A stretch of DNA of 6,625 nt from Prosthecochloris ethylica. Lineage in GTDB: Bacteria > Bacteroidota > Chlorobiia > Chlorobiales > Chlorobiaceae. The stretch lies in NCBI RefSeq assembly GCF_015234275.1, contig NZ_JADGII010000039.1, one strand, 5' to 3'. The notes under the pieces were generated by a model. The model was not told the origin of the DNA. It was given only the letters and a program-made list of their open reading frames with translations, and did not search any database. Numbering within the stretch: position 1 is the first letter of the stretch; each line of letters begins with the position of its first letter. Below, piece by piece: positions 4,718-6,625 of this stretch. A program made the position numbers and the translations under genes.

Positions 4718-6295
4718 ATGTCTGATCCTGTTATCAAGCGAGCGCTGGTTTCTGTTTCTGATAAAACCGGTATTGTTGATTTCTGTCGTGAGCTTTCTGC
4801 GATGGGGGTTGAGATTTTTTCAACCGGAGGTACTCTGAAGAAAATCCAGGAGGCCGGCATCGAGGCGGCTTCGATTTCCACCATTACGGGATTTCCTGAG
4901 ATCATGGATGGTCGTGTGAAAACCCTGCATCCGAAGATTCACGGTGGTTTGCTTGCAGTTCGCGGTAACGAGGATCACGTGCACCAGGCACAGGAGAACG
5001 GCATCGGCTTTATCGATATGGTTGTGGTGAACCTCTACCCGTTCGAGGCGACGGTCGCCAAGCCGGATGTGACATTTGAGGACGCGATCGAGAATATCGA
5101 TATCGGCGGTCCGTCGATGCTTCGCAGTGCGGCGAAGAATAACGAGTCGGTGACGGTGGTGACCGACAGTGCGGATTACGCGGTTGTGCTCGATGAGATG
5201 CGTGCGAACGGTGGTGCTACCCGTCGTTCTACCCGACTGAAGCTGGCCCGCAAGGTGTTCGAGCTGACATCACGCTATGACCGTGCGATTGCAGACTACC
5301 TGACAGGGGCCGAGGGTGGCGATACAGCAGCAGCTGCTGACGGTATCGAGCTGAAGCTCGACAAGGAGCTGGATATGCGCTACGGGGAGAACCCGCATCA
5401 GAGTGCCGGTTTCTACCGCCTGACGGATGGAGGCAGTTCGCGCTGCTTCGGCGATTATTTCGACAAGCTGCACGGCAAGGACCTGTCGTACAACAACATG
5501 CTCGATATTGCGGCGGCTACCGGCCTGTGCGAGGAGTTTCGTGACGGGGATCCGGCGGTGGTGATTATCAAGCACACCAACCCGTGCGGTGTCGCGCAGG
5601 CGGGATCGCTGGTCGAGGCATACCGCAAGGCGTTTTCGACTGACACGCAGTCGCCGTTCGGGGGTATTATCGCGTTCAACCGTCCGCTCGATATGGAGAC
5701 GGCAAAAGCGGTGGATGAAATTTTTACCGAGATCCTGATCGCTCCATCGTACGAGGACGGGGTGCTCGATATGCTGATGAAGAAGAAGAACCGCCGTCTC
5801 GTGGTTCAGAAGAAGCCACTGCCGTCGGAGGTGATGGAGTACAAGTCGACCCAGTTCGGTATGCTGGTGCAGGGGCGTGACAGCAAGATCGTGTCGCGCG
5901 AGGACCTGAAGGTGGTGACGAAGCGTCAGCCGAGCGAGCAGGAGATCGATGACATGATGTTTGCCTGGAAGATTGCCAAGCATGTGAAATCGAATACGAT
6001 CGTGTACGTGAAGAACGGTCAGACGATCGGGGTTGGTGCCGGGCAGATGTCGCGCATCGATTCGGCAAAGATCGCGCGTTCGAAAGCTGCCGAGGCTGGC
6101 TTGGATATCAAGGGTTCCGCGGTGGCGTCGGATGCGTTTTTCCCGTTTGCCGACGGCCTGCTTGCTGCGGCCGAGGCCGGTGCGACTGCGGTGATTCAGC
6201 CGGGCGGTTCGATCCGTGACGAGGAAGTGATTGCAGCGGCCGACGAGCACGATCTTGCGATGGTCTTTACGTCGATGCGCCATTTCAAGCACTGA
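4718..6295 (+). CDS. purH: Bifunctional AICAR transformylase / IMP cyclohydrolase (PurH)
   Basis: PurH carries out the last two steps of IMP synthesis: formylation of AICAR with 10-formyl-tetrahydrofolate to FAICAR, and ring closure to IMP. The 525-aa product has the full two-domain length. The N-terminal IMP cyclohydrolase domain (about 1-197) shows ALVSVSDKTG (9-18), FSTGGTL (34-40), GFPEIMDGRVKTLHPKIHGG (58-77), NLYPF (105-109) and IENIDIGGPSMLRSAAKN (124-141). The C-terminal transformylase domain shows RYGENPHQ (221-228), GKDLSYNN (253-260), the catalytic lysine-histidine pair K285-H286 in IKHTNPCG, TDTQSPFGG (308-316), SDAFFPFADG (471-480) and the characteristic ending MRHFKH. The linker around 198-210 is rich in Gly, Ala and Asp and probably flexible. 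The ATG at 4718 gives the expected N-terminus; its leader lacks a Shine-Dalgarno. A strong terminator follows 25 bp after the stop, so it is a single-gene unit. Confidence 0.98.
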   Translation: MSDPVIKRALVSVSDKTGIVDFCRELSAMGVEIFSTGGTLKKIQEAGIEAASISTITGFPEIMDGRVKTLHPKIHGGLLAVRGNEDHVHQAQENGIGFIDMVVVNLYPFEATVAKPDVTFEDAIENIDIGGPSMLRSAAKNNESVTVVTDSADYAVVLDEMRANGGATRRSTRLKLARKVFELTSRYDRAIADYLTGAEGGDTAAAADGIELKLDKELDMRYGENPHQSAGFYRLTDGGSSRCFGDYFDKLHGKDLSYNNMLDIAAATGLCEEFRDGDPAVVIIKHTNPCGVAQAGSLVEAYRKAFSTDTQSPFGGIIAFNRPLDMETAKAVDEIFTEILIAPSYEDGVLDMLMKKKNRRLVVQKKPLPSEVMEYKSTQFGMLVQGRDSKIVSREDLKVVTKRQPSEQEIDDMMFAWKIAKHVKSNTIVYVKNGQTIGVGAGQMSRIDSAKIARSKAAEAGLDIKGSAVASDAFFPFADGLLAAAEAGATAVIQPGGSIRDEEVIAAADEHDLAMVFTSMRHFKH

Positions 6296-6320
6296 TGTGT
6301 CGTTGCCATATGTGTTGATG

Positions 6321-6352
6321 AAAAAGCCTCCGGTTGCGCCGGGGGCTTTTTT
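6321..6352 (+). terminator. Rho-independent terminator of purH
   Basis: The arms AAAAAGCCTCCGG (6321-6333) and CCGGGGGCTTTTT (6339-6351) form a 13-bp stem with one G-T pair and a TTGCG loop, followed by a six-T run (6347-6352). It starts 25 bases after the purH stop codon. The A-run on the left arm lets it work partly in the reverse direction as well. Confidence 0.92.
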
Positions 6353-6384
6353 GTTTGTGTGCCCACAGATTGCACGGATTTACA

Positions 6385-6454
6385 CCTGGCGGCGCGGAAG
6401 GAAAGAGACAAGAGGCCGGAGCGCCTGGCGGCGCAGTGACGAGAGACAAGAGGC
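6385..6454 (+). repeat. Internal 39-nt-period duplication in copy B
   Basis: The segment from CCTGGCGGCGCGG to GAGACAAGAGGC at 6385-6416 recurs at 6424-6454, starting 39 nt later. The middle has diverged (AAGGAAA against TGAC plus GA). Copy A has only one such segment (88-119), so this is a length difference between copies. Confidence 0.75.
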
Positions 6455-6477
6455 AAGAGACGAGAGGCGGGATGAGG
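6436..6477 (+). repeat. Heptameric tandem repeat GAGRCRR (copy B)
   Basis: Six 7-nt units read GTGACGA, GAGACAA, GAGGCAA, GAGACGA, GAGGCGG and GATGAGG. The last five are identical to 108-142. A further pair (GAGACAA, GAGGCCG) lies at 6405-6418 in the first half of the internal duplication. The phase is kept throughout, which argues for slippage or copying of whole heptamers. Confidence 0.8.
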
Positions 6478-6537
6478 TGGCCTGTAGGTGTTGTGGCTGC
6501 ATGGGCAGGGGGTGTTTGTTGGTTGGCGGAGGTTGGG

Positions 6538-6563
6538 TGCGGGCGAGCGCCGCTCGCCCCTAC
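6538..6563 (+). repeat. REP-like GC-rich palindrome (copy B)
   Basis: These 26 bases are identical to 202-227, including both arms (GGGCGAGCG and CGCTCGCCC) and the trailing CTAC. The sequence diverges from copy A immediately afterwards, so a module boundary lies near 6563/227. Confidence 0.85.
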
Positions 6564-6570
6564 TCCAGTT

Positions 6571-6593
6571 ACGGTTCACGAATAACGATTCAC
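6571..6593 (+). repeat. Short direct repeat ACGRTTCACG
   Basis: ACGGTTCACG (6571-6580) and ACGATTCACG (6584-6593) are direct repeats with one mismatch, 13 nt apart start to start and separated by AAT. This looks like another simple-repeat module added after the REP-like palindrome; it is not present after copies A or C. Confidence 0.55.
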
Positions 6594-6625
6594 GGTTTTC
6601 TGCCTTGTCTTGGGTAGGGGTCAGC

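Larger units (their letters stand above)
6361..6563 (+). repeat. Mosaic intergenic repeat, copy B
   Basis: This is the second copy of the composite element at 36-227, in the same orientation and module order: a CACAGATT-type piece ending CACGGATT (6365-6380), the CCTGGCGGCG module (6385-6416), the heptamer tract and flank (6443-6501) and the REP-like palindrome (6538-6563). It differs from copy A mainly by a tandem duplication of the CCTGGCGGCG to GAGACAAGAGGC segment. It begins 9 bases after the purH terminator. No credible gene lies between 6353 and the window end. Confidence 0.85.

Noticed and set aside
5270..6292. A 340-codon open frame antisense to purH
   Set aside because: The composition is Arg/His/Leu-rich with no recognisable domain, and it mirrors the codon bias of the well-supported purH.
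6361..6563. CRISPR-like array in the repeat region
   Set aside because: The repeat units are 7 nt and contiguous, without spacers, and no cas genes are present.
9..6625. 8-bp inverted match GCTGACCC (9-16) and GGGTCAGC (6618-6625) at the window ends
   Set aside because: Short enough to arise by chance and placed by the arbitrary window cut; flanks do not extend the match.

Overview
The window is an ordinary housekeeping stretch of a moderately GC-rich bacterial chromosome. It holds six intact protein genes and one tRNA, bounded at both ends by repeat-rich intergenic DNA. Three things suggest a green sulfur bacterium (Chlorobiaceae): the gene content, leaders that are A/T-rich and mostly lack a Shine-Dalgarno sequence, and a style of intergenic repeat I associate with such genomes (degenerate CACAGATT..CACGGATT, GAGACAAGAGGC and GGCGAGCGCCGCTCGCC pieces). 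This is inference from memory, not from a database comparison; I put it at roughly 0.6.

Layout: positions 1-297 hold no gene, only a mosaic repeat (copy A). A 13-bp perfect hairpin (298-328) ends a minus-strand tRNA-Ala(GGC) (335-407), which has a good promoter at 422-450. Divergent from it is ftsX (508-1380, +), the membrane subunit of the FtsEX division complex, without ftsE beside it. ftsX runs tail-to-tail into nfo (1375-2223, -), endonuclease IV; the two share the palindrome TCATGA, which holds both stop codons. Divergent from nfo is a GT2 glycosyltransferase with C-terminal membrane helices (2296-3270, +), probably a polyprenyl-phosphate sugar transferase. It converges on a purN-queE pair (4632-3365, -) with a 4-bp ATGA overlap. 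purH (4718-6295, +) diverges from purN across 85 bp of A/T-rich DNA and ends at a strong terminator (6321-6352). From 6361 to the window end there is a second copy (B) of the mosaic repeat. A shorter inverted copy (C) lies between the glycosyltransferase and queE.

Functionally, PurN and PurH are the two formyl-transfer enzymes of de novo purine synthesis that can draw on 10-formyl-tetrahydrofolate, so their divergent arrangement is a sensible unit. QueE makes the 7-deazaguanine precursor of queuosine from a GTP-derived substrate, downstream of the purines PurN helps to make. FtsX, Nfo and the glycosyltransferase are separate single-gene units with no evident shared task.

I see no phage, transposase, CRISPR, toxin-antitoxin or other defence system, and no new protein system. 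The part least explained by known genes is the repeat mosaic. It contains a heptameric GAGRCRR tandem repeat and a REP-like palindrome; copies A and B lie in direct orientation at the two ends of the window and copy C is inverted in the middle, and all three sit 3' of genes.
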